From an uncultured Oscillospiraceae bacterium (lineage in GTDB: Bacteria > Bacillota > Clostridia > Oscillospirales > Oscillospiraceae), in the NCBI GenBank assembly GCA_934573945.1, contig CAKTMQ010000030.1:1-14085 (forward strand): 14,085 bases of DNA. The letters are read 5' to 3'. Below, one piece after another: positions 6,476-13,744 of this stretch. Position numbers and translations under genes: made by a program. The notes under the pieces are model-generated. The model did no database searches and was not told the origin of the DNA. It saw only the letters and a list, made by a program, of their open reading frames with translations. The first letter of the stretch is position 1. Every line of letters begins with the position of its first letter.

Positions 6476-8321
6476 CCGGGCGCTGATGCGTGCCGACTGG
6501 CGGCGCTTCTGGCCGTTGGTGTTCAGCTACGCCGCCCTCTGGCTGTGCGTCCTGCCCTTGTCCCTGTGGAACCGCCGCACCTGGGTGCTGGAGCCCCGCC
6601 GGGAGCGGATGATGGAGAGCATCAGCGACTATCTCCACGGCGCGTCCGCCGCCGCGGTCATCATCTCCGCCTGCTTTGCGGTGCTGCTGGCTATGGCGCT
6701 GTTCGCCTACCTGACCAACAGCCGCAGCACCGGACTGATGCACGCGCTGCCGGTCACCCGCGGCCAGCAGTTCGCCGTCCACTTCTTTGTGGGCTTCCAG
6801 ATGTTTACGCTGGTGCATCTGGCGACGGCACTGCTGTCCCTGCTGGTACAGGCGGGGCTGGGCGTGGTCTGCCTGCGGTATACGCTGGGCTGGCTGCTGG
6901 CGGCGGAGGTGAGCAGTCTGTTCTTTTTCGCGCTGGCTGCGCTCTGCGCCATGATCACCGGCTGGCTGCTGGCCATTCCTGTGATCTACGTCGGCGTCAA
7001 CTTCGTGTTTGCCGCCTTCTACCTGCTGTACAGCGCCATGGCGTCCATGTTCTGGTGGGGCTATGACTCCATGAGCTGGCCGGTCTGGCTGGATTGGCTG
7101 ACGCCGGTGGTGCGTATGTTCCGCATGATCAACAGCTACGATGAGGTGGTCAGCGTGGGTACCGGCACGGACAGCTGGTACTACTGGAAGATGTCCTCCA
7201 CCACCTGGACGGCACTGCTGGTGTACACCGTCGTGGCGGTGCTGCTCATCGCGGCGGCTTACTTCTTCTACCGTGCCCGTCCCAGCGAGGGCGCCGGTGA
7301 CGCCATCGTGTTCCGCTGGCTGCGTCCGGTGGTGCTGTATGTCATCTCTCTGGCCGGCGGCATGGGGCTGGGCTATCTGGTGTGGTTCCTGCTGGGCAAT
7401 ATGGAGAGCTTCCCGCTGCTCCTCGGCAGCCAGATCGTGGCCGGTCTGGTGGTGTACTTCGGCGTGCAGATGCTGCTGCACAAGTCCTTTAAGGTGTTTG
7501 ACCGCCGGGGCTGGCTGGGCAGCGCCATTCTGGCGGCGGCGCTGGTGCTCATCGGTCTGGTCATGCGCTACGACCTGTTCGGCATCGCCAAATATGTCCC
7601 CGACGCTGACCGGGTGGAGTCCGTCAGTGTCTACGCTCACCGCTATCAGATGAACGCCGCCGGCCTTATGGAGCCGGAGACGATCGAAAAGGTGCTGGCA
7701 GTGCATCGGGCGCTGCTGGAACAGGGTGCTGACGATCCGACGCAGGTAAATGAACCACTGCCGGCTGCCACCTCCTCCGATGCGGACGGAGACAGCGATA
7801 CCGACGTGAACGTGGATTCGGTGAGCATCGCTCTGGAGTATGAGATGGCCGACGGCTCCTCGGTGCGCCGCTATTATCCCGTTTTTGTCGTGCGGGGTAC
7901 GCCGCTGCATCAGGCGCTCAACGATCTCTTCAATACGCCGGATGTGCGCCGCAAGGTGATGCAGTATGAGGTGAGCATCCCGACGATCGACCCGAATGCC
8001 ATCACCGGCGGTCTCTACAGTGACTGGAGCGATGACAGTGAGGAATGCGTGCCGCTGAGCGACCGGCAGGCGCGCCAGCTGTATCAGGCACTGAGCCGCT
8101 ATGTGGAGGATAGTGCCGGCCGGCAGGTGGATGTGCTGACGCCTCAGCAGAGAAAGATCGACTTCTGCCTGGAGTTTACCTATCGGCCTGAGGGCGATAC
8201 GGCGGTCGGGACAGATGCCGTCTGGAACGTTGACGTGCCTGGCGACTGCACCGAGGTGGTGGACTTGTTGGTGTCCTTCGGTCTGGTCGGCAGCGTTAAC
8301 GAGCAGATGGCCGACAACTGA
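6450..8321 (+). CDS. ABC-2-type transporter permease with large C-terminal soluble domain
   Basis: This is the 623-residue membrane subunit of the YtrA-linked transporter. About eight to nine hydrophobic segments fall between residues 22 and 372 (for example 22-40, 66-88, 176-198, 252-274, 292-316, 326-344, 356-372). A soluble domain of about 250 residues (375-623) follows, starting KYVPDADRVESVSV. Permeases of this shape accompany YtrA/YtrB-like genes in Firmicutes, and the exported substrate is unknown. A linker at 442-456 is unusually acidic, with alternating Asp (DADGDSDTD). I chose the ATG at 6450 because GGAGGT (6437-6442) lies 7 nt upstream, inside the end of the ATPase gene. An in-frame GTG at 6441 would overlap that site. 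A downstream in-frame ATG at 6459 is less likely. It is the last gene of the operon. Confidence 0.88.
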   Translation: MQFMTSSSNRALMRADWRRFWPLVFSYAALWLCVLPLSLWNRRTWVLEPRRERMMESISDYLHGASAAAVIISACFAVLLAMALFAYLTNSRSTGLMHALPVTRGQQFAVHFFVGFQMFTLVHLATALLSLLVQAGLGVVCLRYTLGWLLAAEVSSLFFFALAALCAMITGWLLAIPVIYVGVNFVFAAFYLLYSAMASMFWWGYDSMSWPVWLDWLTPVVRMFRMINSYDEVVSVGTGTDSWYYWKMSSTTWTALLVYTVVAVLLIAAAYFFYRARPSEGAGDAIVFRWLRPVVLYVISLAGGMGLGYLVWFLLGNMESFPLLLGSQIVAGLVVYFGVQMLLHKSFKVFDRRGWLGSAILAAALVLIGLVMRYDLFGIAKYVPDADRVESVSVYAHRYQMNAAGLMEPETIEKVLAVHRALLEQGADDPTQVNEPLPAATSSDADGDSDTDVNVDSVSIALEYEMADGSSVRRYYPVFVVRGTPLHQALNDLFNTPDVRRKVMQYEVSIPTIDPNAITGGLYSDWSDDSEECVPLSDRQARQLYQALSRYVEDSAGRQVDVLTPQQRKIDFCLEFTYRPEGDTAVGTDAVWNVDVPGDCTEVVDLLVSFGLVGSVNEQMADN

Positions 8322-8328
8322 CCGTCCC

Positions 8329-8457
8329 GCGCTTCCCCTGAGAAGCGCACCATACAACAGAAACACATATCCGATATATCGGATATACAACCGCATACAC
8401 CCATTGGGGTGGGCAAAAGCCCACCCCTCCGCGAAGCGCGTCCATTTTGGCCGCGCC
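8329..8457. repeat. Cluster of four inverted repeats between two transcription units
   Basis: Four symmetric elements follow one another. GCGCTTC/GAAGCGC lies at 8329-8348. A perfect 20-bp palindrome, ATATCCGATATATCGGATAT, lies at 8367-8386. GGGGTGGGC-AAAA-GCCCACCCC lies at 8406-8427. An imperfect GCGCG/CGCGC pair around CCATTTTGG lies at 8436-8456. None carries a T tract, so a standard terminator is not evident, though the third could stop transcription weakly. The compact order suggests one intergenic repeat unit rather than independent signals. The 20-mer could also be an operator for the glycosyltransferase gene. I saw no good -35/-10 pair here. Confidence 0.6.
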
Positions 8458-8479
8458 GGCACAAAGGAGGCTTTCCTGT

Positions 8480-9724
8480 ATGACGACTCTGCAGATCATC
8501 AATCTGGTCATCATGCTGGTATTCTTTATCAGCTATTCCTACCAGTTCTTTTACATTCCCGTGGCGTGGTGGAAGAAGGATCTCCCCCACACGCAGCCCA
8601 CGCTCCACCGCATCGCGGTGCTCATCGCCGCCCGGAACGAGCAGGCGGTCATCGGCAATCTTATCAACAGCATTCAGGCGCAGGATTACCCGGCGTCCCA
8701 TGTGGAGATCTTTGTGGTGGCCGATAACTGCACCGACCTCACCGGCACGGTGGCCGGCTCCCACGGCGCTACCGTCTACTTCCGCACCAATACGCAGCAG
8801 GTGGGCAAAGGCTACGCGCTGCAGTACCTGCTGCGGTGCATCGAGGAGGATTATGCCCCCTTTGACGCCTATCTGGTGCTGGACGCGGACAATGTGCTCT
8901 CGCCCAACTACCTGACGGAGATCAACAAGACCTTCTCCGACGGCTACCAGATCGTTACCAGTTACCGCAATTCCAAGAACTTCGGCGACAACTGGATCAG
9001 TGCCGGCTATGCCCTGTGGTTCCTGCGGGAGAGCCGCTATCTCAATGGTGCCCGGTGCCGTATGGGCACCTCCTGCGCCGTCAGCGGCACCGGCTTTCTC
9101 TTCTCCCACCGCATTCTGGAGAAATGCGGCGGCTGGAATTTCTTCCTCCTCACCGAGGACATCCAGTTTACCATCGCCAACATCATCCGGGGCGAAAAGG
9201 TGGGCTATTGCCCCACTGCCGTGCTCTATGACGAGCAGCCCACCACCTTTTCCCAGTCCTTCCGCCAGCGGCTGCGCTGGTCCCGGGGCTATCTGCAGGT
9301 GTTCCGGCGCTACGGCGTCTCCCTGCTGCGGGGCATCCTCCGGGGCAGCTTCTCCTGCTATGACATGACCATGAATATCCTTCCGGCGGCGGTACTCTCC
9401 GGCGCGTCGCTGGCGGTCAACCTCACCGCCGCGGTGGTCAACTGCGTCAACGGCGGCGGCTGGGCGGTGCTGGGAGCGTGTGTGCTCCAGACCTTTCTCA
9501 GTCTCTACCTCACGGTGTTTGTGTTGGGCGTTATCACCACCATCACCGAGTGGGACAACATCTACTGCTCCGCCGGCAAGAAGGTGTGGTATACCATTAC
9601 CTTCCCGGTGTTCATGTTCACCTATATCCCCATTGTTATCGTCTCCCTGTTCCGTGATCCGTCGTGGAAGCCCATCTGCCACAGCCGCAGCGTGGATCTC
9701 CAGCAGATCTGCGCCGGCAAGTGA
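8480..9724 (+). CDS. Membrane-bound family 2 glycosyltransferase
   Basis: This 414-residue enzyme builds or extends an envelope polysaccharide from nucleotide sugars. An N-terminal helix (5-26) is followed by a GT-A domain with AARNE (50-54), ADNCTD (81-86), the metal-binding DAD (135-137), a catalytic TED (225-227), and QRLRW (263-267), the Q/RxxRW motif of processive transferases. Three or four membrane helices follow (about 298-320, 327-352, 370-392). This order resembles chitin, hyaluronan and cellulose synthase-like enzymes, although the protein is compact. The start is fixed by AAAGGAGG (8463-8470), 9 nt before the ATG. The stop TGA overlaps a GTG that can start the sigma factor. The sugar and acceptor cannot be read from sequence. 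Poly-GlcNAc or a related glycan is possible. Confidence 0.9.
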   Translation: MTTLQIINLVIMLVFFISYSYQFFYIPVAWWKKDLPHTQPTLHRIAVLIAARNEQAVIGNLINSIQAQDYPASHVEIFVVADNCTDLTGTVAGSHGATVYFRTNTQQVGKGYALQYLLRCIEEDYAPFDAYLVLDADNVLSPNYLTEINKTFSDGYQIVTSYRNSKNFGDNWISAGYALWFLRESRYLNGARCRMGTSCAVSGTGFLFSHRILEKCGGWNFFLLTEDIQFTIANIIRGEKVGYCPTAVLYDEQPTTFSQSFRQRLRWSRGYLQVFRRYGVSLLRGILRGSFSCYDMTMNILPAAVLSGASLAVNLTAAVVNCVNGGGWAVLGACVLQTFLSLYLTVFVLGVITTITEWDNIYCSAGKKVWYTITFPVFMFTYIPIVIVSLFRDPSWKPICHSRSVDLQQICAGK

Positions 9725-10224
9725 GATGCCATGTCCATCCCGGAGGCGCCGCGTACCGGCGCGGCGGCGGAGAGGAGCGGCCGACGCGCCATGGCGCCAT
9801 GCTCTGCCGCGTGGCCTGCTCCTACATGAAAAACAGCGCCGACGCGGAGGACATGGTGCAGGAGACCTTTGTGCGTCTGCTGCGCAGCGGCATGACCTTC
9901 ACCTCTCCGGCACAGGAAAAGGCGTGGCTGCTGGTCACGCTGTCCAACCTGTGCAAAAGTGCCCTGCGCAGCCCCTGGCGGCAGCGGCGGGAGGACATCG
10001 ACAGCCTGCTCTGTCCGCCTGTGGTGGAGGATGTGGTGACGGATGAAACATTGCCGGTGGTGCTCGCGCTGCCGGAGCACTATAAGCTGCCGGTATATCT
10101 CTTCTATTACGAGGGGTATCAGACGGCGGAGATCGCCCGGATGCTGGGAACGGCTCCCGCCACCATCCGCGTCCGTCTCAACCGCGCACGGCAGCAATTG
10201 AAAACAGCACTCAGCGGCGTCTGA
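9721..10224 (+). CDS. ECF-type RNA polymerase sigma factor
   Basis: A 167-residue sigma-70 family ECF factor. Region 2 is clear in MLCRVACSYMKNSADAEDMVQETFVRLL (about residues 27-54). Region 4 is clear in LPEHYKLPVYLFYYEGYQTAEIARMLGTAPATIRVRLNRARQQL, a helix-turn-helix that binds -35 elements. The start is uncertain. The GTG at 9721 overlaps the preceding TGA as GTGA, which suggests translational coupling, but there is no strong ribosome binding site. The first 22 or so residues are Arg/Gly-rich and unlike typical ECF N-termini. A +1 frame starting ATG at 9731 runs alongside, so a small frameshift in this GC-rich stretch is possible. No anti-sigma gene follows. The next genes encode a BceAB-like transporter. 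Confidence 0.82.
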   Translation: MRCHVHPGGAAYRRGGGEERPTRHGAMLCRVACSYMKNSADAEDMVQETFVRLLRSGMTFTSPAQEKAWLLVTLSNLCKSALRSPWRQRREDIDSLLCPPVVEDVVTDETLPVVLALPEHYKLPVYLFYYEGYQTAEIARMLGTAPATIRVRLNRARQQLKTALSGV

Positions 10225-10241
10225 TGTGAAAGGCGCCGTGC

Positions 10242-10325
10242 AAAAACAGCCGCCTTATGCCAAACAGCTTTTGGAGCAGCTGGCCTGATACCAGCTGTCC
10301 TCCTTATGGCTGCGGCTGATTTTTT
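10242..10325 (+). terminator. Branched terminator between the sigma factor and the BceA-like gene
   Basis: AAAAACAGCCGC (10242-10253) can pair with GCGGCTG-A-TTTTTT (10312-10325). The enclosed sequence has its own hairpin CAGCTGG-CCTGATA-CCAGCTG (10277-10297). The T run directly after the outer stem makes this an intrinsic terminator candidate. The long enclosed loop is unusual and could allow conditional readthrough into the transporter genes. No alternative antiterminator was resolved by eye. Confidence 0.55.
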
Positions 10326-10393
10326 GCGCCCTTTTAGGGGGAAAACAGGGGTGTTATTGGAGGTCAAAAACACATTTTATGGAGGTAATTATC

Positions 10394-11158
10394 ATGCAGA
10401 TTTTACAAGTGAGCGACCTGCGTAAGGTCTATACCTCCCGCTTCGGCGGCCAGAAGGTGGAGGCGCTTCGCTCAGTCACCTTCTCGGTGGAGGAGGGCGA
10501 ATATGTGGCAGTCATGGGCGAGTCCGGTTCCGGCAAGACCACGCTGCTGAATATTCTGGCGGCGCTGGATCGTCCCACCTCCGGGCGGGTGCTGCTGGAG
10601 GGAAAGGATTTGGCCACTGTGAAGGACGCAGACGCGGCGGCATTCCGCCGGGATCATCTGGGCTTTGTCTTTCAGGATTTCAACCTGCTGGACACCTTTA
10701 CGCTGGAGGACAACATCTACCTGCCGCTGGTGCTGGCAGGGAAGAAGTACCCGGAGATGCACCGCCGCCTGATGCCGCTGGCGGAAGAACTGGGTATTGC
10801 CGAATTGCTGAAGAAATACCCCTATGAGGTGTCCGGCGGCCAGAAGCAGCGTGCTGCCGTGGCACGCGCTATGATCACCCGCCCCCGGCTGCTGCTGGCC
10901 GACGAGCCCACCGGCGCGCTGGACTCCAAGTCCACCGACGAGCTGCTGGGGCTGTTCTCCCGTCTCCATCAGGACGGGCAGACGGTGCTGATGGTGACCC
11001 ATTCGGTGAAGGCGGCCAGCCGGGCAGAACGGGTACTGTTTCTGAAGGACGGACAGGTGTTCCACCAACTGCACCGCGGCGAGGACACCGACAGCCGGTT
11101 CTACCAGAAGATCTCCGACGCGCTGACGGCGCTGACGACAGGCGGTGAGCAGAAATGA
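10394..11158 (+). CDS. ABC transporter ATP-binding protein, BceA-like
   Basis: A 254-residue ATPase of the MacB/BceA group that powers removal of cell-wall-targeting peptide antibiotics from their lipid targets. It has Walker A GESGSGKTT (42-50), Q-loop FVFQDFNLLDTF (91-102), signature VSGGQKQR (146-153), Walker B LLLADEP (166-172) and switch H203. All are intact. FNLLDTFTLEDNIYLPL is typical of the bacitracin/lantibiotic-resistance ATPases. The ATG at 10394 is chosen because GGAGGT (10381-10386) lies 7 nt upstream. The in-frame ATG at 10379 overlaps that site. The stop overlaps the permease start by 4 bp (ATGA), so the pair is coupled. No BceRS two-component genes are nearby within the window, and an ECF sigma gene lies upstream. 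The peptide recognised cannot be inferred. Confidence 0.92.
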   Translation: MQILQVSDLRKVYTSRFGGQKVEALRSVTFSVEEGEYVAVMGESGSGKTTLLNILAALDRPTSGRVLLEGKDLATVKDADAAAFRRDHLGFVFQDFNLLDTFTLEDNIYLPLVLAGKKYPEMHRRLMPLAEELGIAELLKKYPYEVSGGQKQRAAVARAMITRPRLLLADEPTGALDSKSTDELLGLFSRLHQDGQTVLMVTHSVKAASRAERVLFLKDGQVFHQLHRGEDTDSRFYQKISDALTALTTGGEQK

Positions 11159-12783
11159 GACTCTATGGCCGGCTGGCGTGGGAGGGCATCCGCAAGAACA
11201 AGCAGCTGTACCTGCCCTATATCTGTGCCTGTGTGGGCATGGTGGCACTTTACTATGTGATGGCTGCGCTGTGCGACAGTGCACTGCTGTACGAAATGCG
11301 GGGCGGCAACGGCTCCCGCATAATTCTGGGGCTGGGCTCCTGGGTCATTGCCGTGTTCGCGGCCATCTTCCTGTTTTATACCCACTCCTTTCTGATCCGC
11401 CGTCGGCAGCGGGAATTCGGCTTGTACCACGTGCTGGGTCTGGGAAAACGGCATCTGGCGGCGGTGTGCCTGCTGGAGACGCTGCTGACCGCCGCACTGG
11501 CACTGCTGGGCGGCGGTGTGCTGGGCGCGGCGCTGTTGTTTGCCGCGGAGCGGGGGATGCACGCCGCCATCGGCGGCGATGTGCAGTACACCTTTTCGCT
11601 TCACGGCGGTGTGCTGGCACAGACGGCGGTGATCTTTCTGGTCATCTTCCTTTTGACGCTGCTCAGCGCATTGGTCAAGGTGGGACAGGGAACGGCCGTA
11701 TCCCTGCTGCACAGTGAGAACTACGGTGAGAAGCCGCCCCGCGGCAGTATCTGGCTGGCGCTGCTGGGCGCGGGGATGCTGGCGGCTGCCTATGTGATGG
11801 CGGTGTCCATTCAGGAGCCGCTGCAGGCGCTGCAGCTGTTTTTCCTGGCGGTGATCCTGGTGATCCTGGCCACGTATCTGCTGTTTATCACCGGCAGTGT
11901 GGCGCTGTGCCGCCGTTTGCAGCGGAACCGGGATTACTACTACCAGCCCCGGCATTTCGTCTCCGTATCCTCCATGACCTACCGCATGAAGCGCAACGGC
12001 GCGGGACTGGCGTCCATCTGCGTGCTGATCACCATGGTGCTGGTGATGCTGTCCTCCTCGGCGTGCCTCTATTTCGGTGCGGAGGAGAGCCTGACGGCCA
12101 CCTATCCCGACGAGTTTGACCTGACGGTCTGGGTGGAGGACGCGGAGAGGCTCCCTGCGCTGGAGCAGGCGCTGAACAAGGCGGGCGCCCCCTACGGCAT
12201 CGATCTGTGGCAGCAGGGGGAGACGGAGGAAAATGGCGCCGTGTGGCACGCGGTTTTTAACACCGGACTTTCCCGTGAGCAGCAGTTGACACTGGGCGGC
12301 GCCATCCGGGAAGCGCTGATCGATCCTGCGGGCGGCTGGAGCTATTCCGCCAGCTTCCGGGCAGAGGCGGCGGATGATTTTTACGGCACTTATGGTGGAC
12401 TGTTCGCGCTGGGGATCGTATTGAGCGTGCTGTTTATCGCTGCGGCGGTGCTGATCATCTACTACAAGCAGCTGTGCGAGGGGTATGAGGATCAGCCCCG
12501 GTTTGCCATTATGCAGAAAGTGGGCATGACGGCGGCGGACATCCGCAGCAGCGTCAACTCCCAGCTGCTGACGGTGTTCTTCCTGCCGCTGTGCGGCGCG
12601 GCGCTGCACATGGCCTTTGCCTTTCCTATGGTGCGGCGGATGCTGCTGCTGTTTCAGCTGACCAACGTGAAGCTGTTTGCCATTACGGCGCTGATCAGTC
12701 TTGCGGTGGTGGCACTGGTGTACACGATGGTGTACAAGGCCACCTCCAATGCCTATTACCGCATCGTGCGGGGCAGCCTGTAA
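11155..12783 (+). CDS. ABC transporter permease, BceB-like (FtsX fold)
   Basis: A 542-residue membrane partner of the preceding ATPase. The layout is BceB-like. An N-terminal helix (20-40) and helices near 58-80, 103-130, 153-175, 199-218, 228-250 and 283-305 come first. An extracytoplasmic domain of about 105 residues (306-410) follows, then three more helices (414-437, 470-492, 506-527). The motif RRRQREFGLYHVLGLGKRH (82-100) is the cytoplasmic coupling region typical of FtsX/BceB permeases. QPRFAIMQKVGMTAADIR (447-464) is its repeat in the C-terminal half. BceB proteins are usually nearer 600-660 residues with a domain of about 200 residues. The sensor domain is therefore short here, which may mean a different peptide or no partner kinase. 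The start is fixed by the ATGA overlap. Confidence 0.9.
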   Translation: MRLYGRLAWEGIRKNKQLYLPYICACVGMVALYYVMAALCDSALLYEMRGGNGSRIILGLGSWVIAVFAAIFLFYTHSFLIRRRQREFGLYHVLGLGKRHLAAVCLLETLLTAALALLGGGVLGAALLFAAERGMHAAIGGDVQYTFSLHGGVLAQTAVIFLVIFLLTLLSALVKVGQGTAVSLLHSENYGEKPPRGSIWLALLGAGMLAAAYVMAVSIQEPLQALQLFFLAVILVILATYLLFITGSVALCRRLQRNRDYYYQPRHFVSVSSMTYRMKRNGAGLASICVLITMVLVMLSSSACLYFGAEESLTATYPDEFDLTVWVEDAERLPALEQALNKAGAPYGIDLWQQGETEENGAVWHAVFNTGLSREQQLTLGGAIREALIDPAGGWSYSASFRAEAADDFYGTYGGLFALGIVLSVLFIAAAVLIIYYKQLCEGYEDQPRFAIMQKVGMTAADIRSSVNSQLLTVFFLPLCGAALHMAFAFPMVRRMLLLFQLTNVKLFAITALISLAVVALVYTMVYKATSNAYYRIVRGSL

Positions 12784-12789
12784 AAAGTA

Positions 12790-12816
12790 CCGGCGCGGAC
12801 AGAATGTCCGCGCCGG
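12790..12816. terminator. Terminator hairpin between convergent genes
   Basis: A perfect 12-bp GC-rich stem, CCGGCGCGGACA (12790-12801) with TGTCCGCGCCGG (12805-12816), encloses the loop GAA 7 bp after the permease stop. No T tract follows on the plus strand. It lies between converging genes and could act on both. It is followed by GATTGTCGGAAAA (12818-12830), a 13-mer shared with 3481-3493. Confidence 0.65.
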
Positions 12817-12863
12817 CGATTGTCGGAAAATCCCGCAGTGTTTCTCTTTTGCAGAAGAGTATG

Positions 12864-13607
12864 CTAGCCCAGATAGTAGTCCAGCGTCAGCATGAAACAG
12901 AAGCCCAGCAGCAGTGCGCAGACGCCGGAACGGCGGGTACAGCTGACGGGGATCATCTCCTGACAGACGATATACAGCATGGTGCCGCCGGCAAAGGCCA
13001 GCATGAACGGCAGAACAGCGGCGCTGAGAGAGATGGCCAGATACCCCAGCAGTGTACCGGCGATCTCTACCAGGCCGGTGGACATGGCCAGCAGCAGCGT
13101 TTTCCGGGGCGGGATGCCCACCTGCAGCATGGGCGCGATAAGCACCATGCCCTCGGGGAGATTCTGCACCGCGATGCCGCCGGCGATGGCCAGCGCCTGG
13201 GGAATGCTCTGTGTACCGAAGCCTACGCCGGCGGCCAGACCCTCCGGCAGATTATGGATCGCCATGGCGGCCACAAACAGCAGTACCCGGCTGGTGTGCG
13301 CGGTGTGCGCCGCACCGGACAGATGCTGCATATGCCCGACCAACAGCTCCAGCGCCAGCAGAAATGCCGCGCCGCACAGAATGCCGCTGATGGTCACCGG
13401 CACCGCCCAGCGCCCGCCCTGCGCCAGAGACGGCAGGATCAGCCCGGCCACGGCGGCGCTGAGCATCACCCCGGCGGCGAAGGACATGATGACCTCGCCG
13501 CTGAGCTTTGCTGCCGCGCCGCGGCAGAAGTAGCCTGCGGCGGCACCGAGCATGGTGGCGCCGCCAACGCCCAGCGCCGTGAGAAAGACGATAAGAAGCA
13601 CGGACAA
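12864..13607 (-). CDS. ZIP-family divalent metal transporter
   Basis: A 247-residue integral membrane protein of the ZIP family, GufA/ZupT-like, moving zinc or other divalent metals into the cytosol. About eight hydrophobic segments are visible. The metal-site helix motifs are HNLPEG (118-123) and QNLPEG (148-153), with further polar candidates E181 and E217. Gln instead of His at the start of the second motif is common in GufA-like members. A loop at 91-105 holds four His residues (92, 95, 101, 104) and could serve as a cytosolic metal-sensing or delivery loop, as in other ZIP proteins. The start appears to be TTG at 13607, with AAAGG just upstream at 5-nt spacing. No in-frame ATG gives a full first helix. 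It is a single gene, and no metal-responsive operator was recognised. Confidence 0.9.
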   Translation of the reverse strand: MSVLLIVFLTALGVGGATMLGAAAGYFCRGAAAKLSGEVIMSFAAGVMLSAAVAGLILPSLAQGGRWAVPVTISGILCGAAFLLALELLVGHMQHLSGAAHTAHTSRVLLFVAAMAIHNLPEGLAAGVGFGTQSIPQALAIAGGIAVQNLPEGMVLIAPMLQVGIPPRKTLLLAMSTGLVEIAGTLLGYLAISLSAAVLPFMLAFAGGTMLYIVCQEMIPVSCTRRSGVCALLLGFCFMLTLDYYLG

Positions 13608-13691
13608 CGCACCCTTTCTTTGCTATGAAATGGCGTGCTGTTCTCAGTATATGGCGCGGAGCGCGGGAGTGTGCGGAGGCCGGAGGGATAG

Positions 13692-13734
13692 AAAAGAGCT
13701 GCTTTGCTGTCGGAAACAGCAAAGCAGCTCTTTT
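13692..13734. terminator. Bidirectional intrinsic terminator
   Basis: A perfect 19-bp stem (13692-13710 with 13716-13734; core GAGCTGCTTTGCTGT) closes on CGGAA. A-rich left and T-rich right ends give a T run on either strand. It lies 10 bp downstream of the Mrp-like gene on the minus strand and so ends that transcript before the ZIP gene. Confidence 0.88.
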
Positions 13735-13744
13735 GCAAAGGTGA

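Noticed and set aside
6423..8462. Minus-strand open frame of about 679 codons opposite the permease gene
   Set aside because: Its composition (His, Gln, Arg) is that of antisense sequence to a GC-rich gene. It crosses the intergenic inverted repeats and has no ribosome binding site.
11101..12609. Minus-strand open frame of about 500 codons opposite the BceB-like gene
   Set aside because: It is a low-complexity Gln/His/Arg-rich shadow of a well-supported permease gene.
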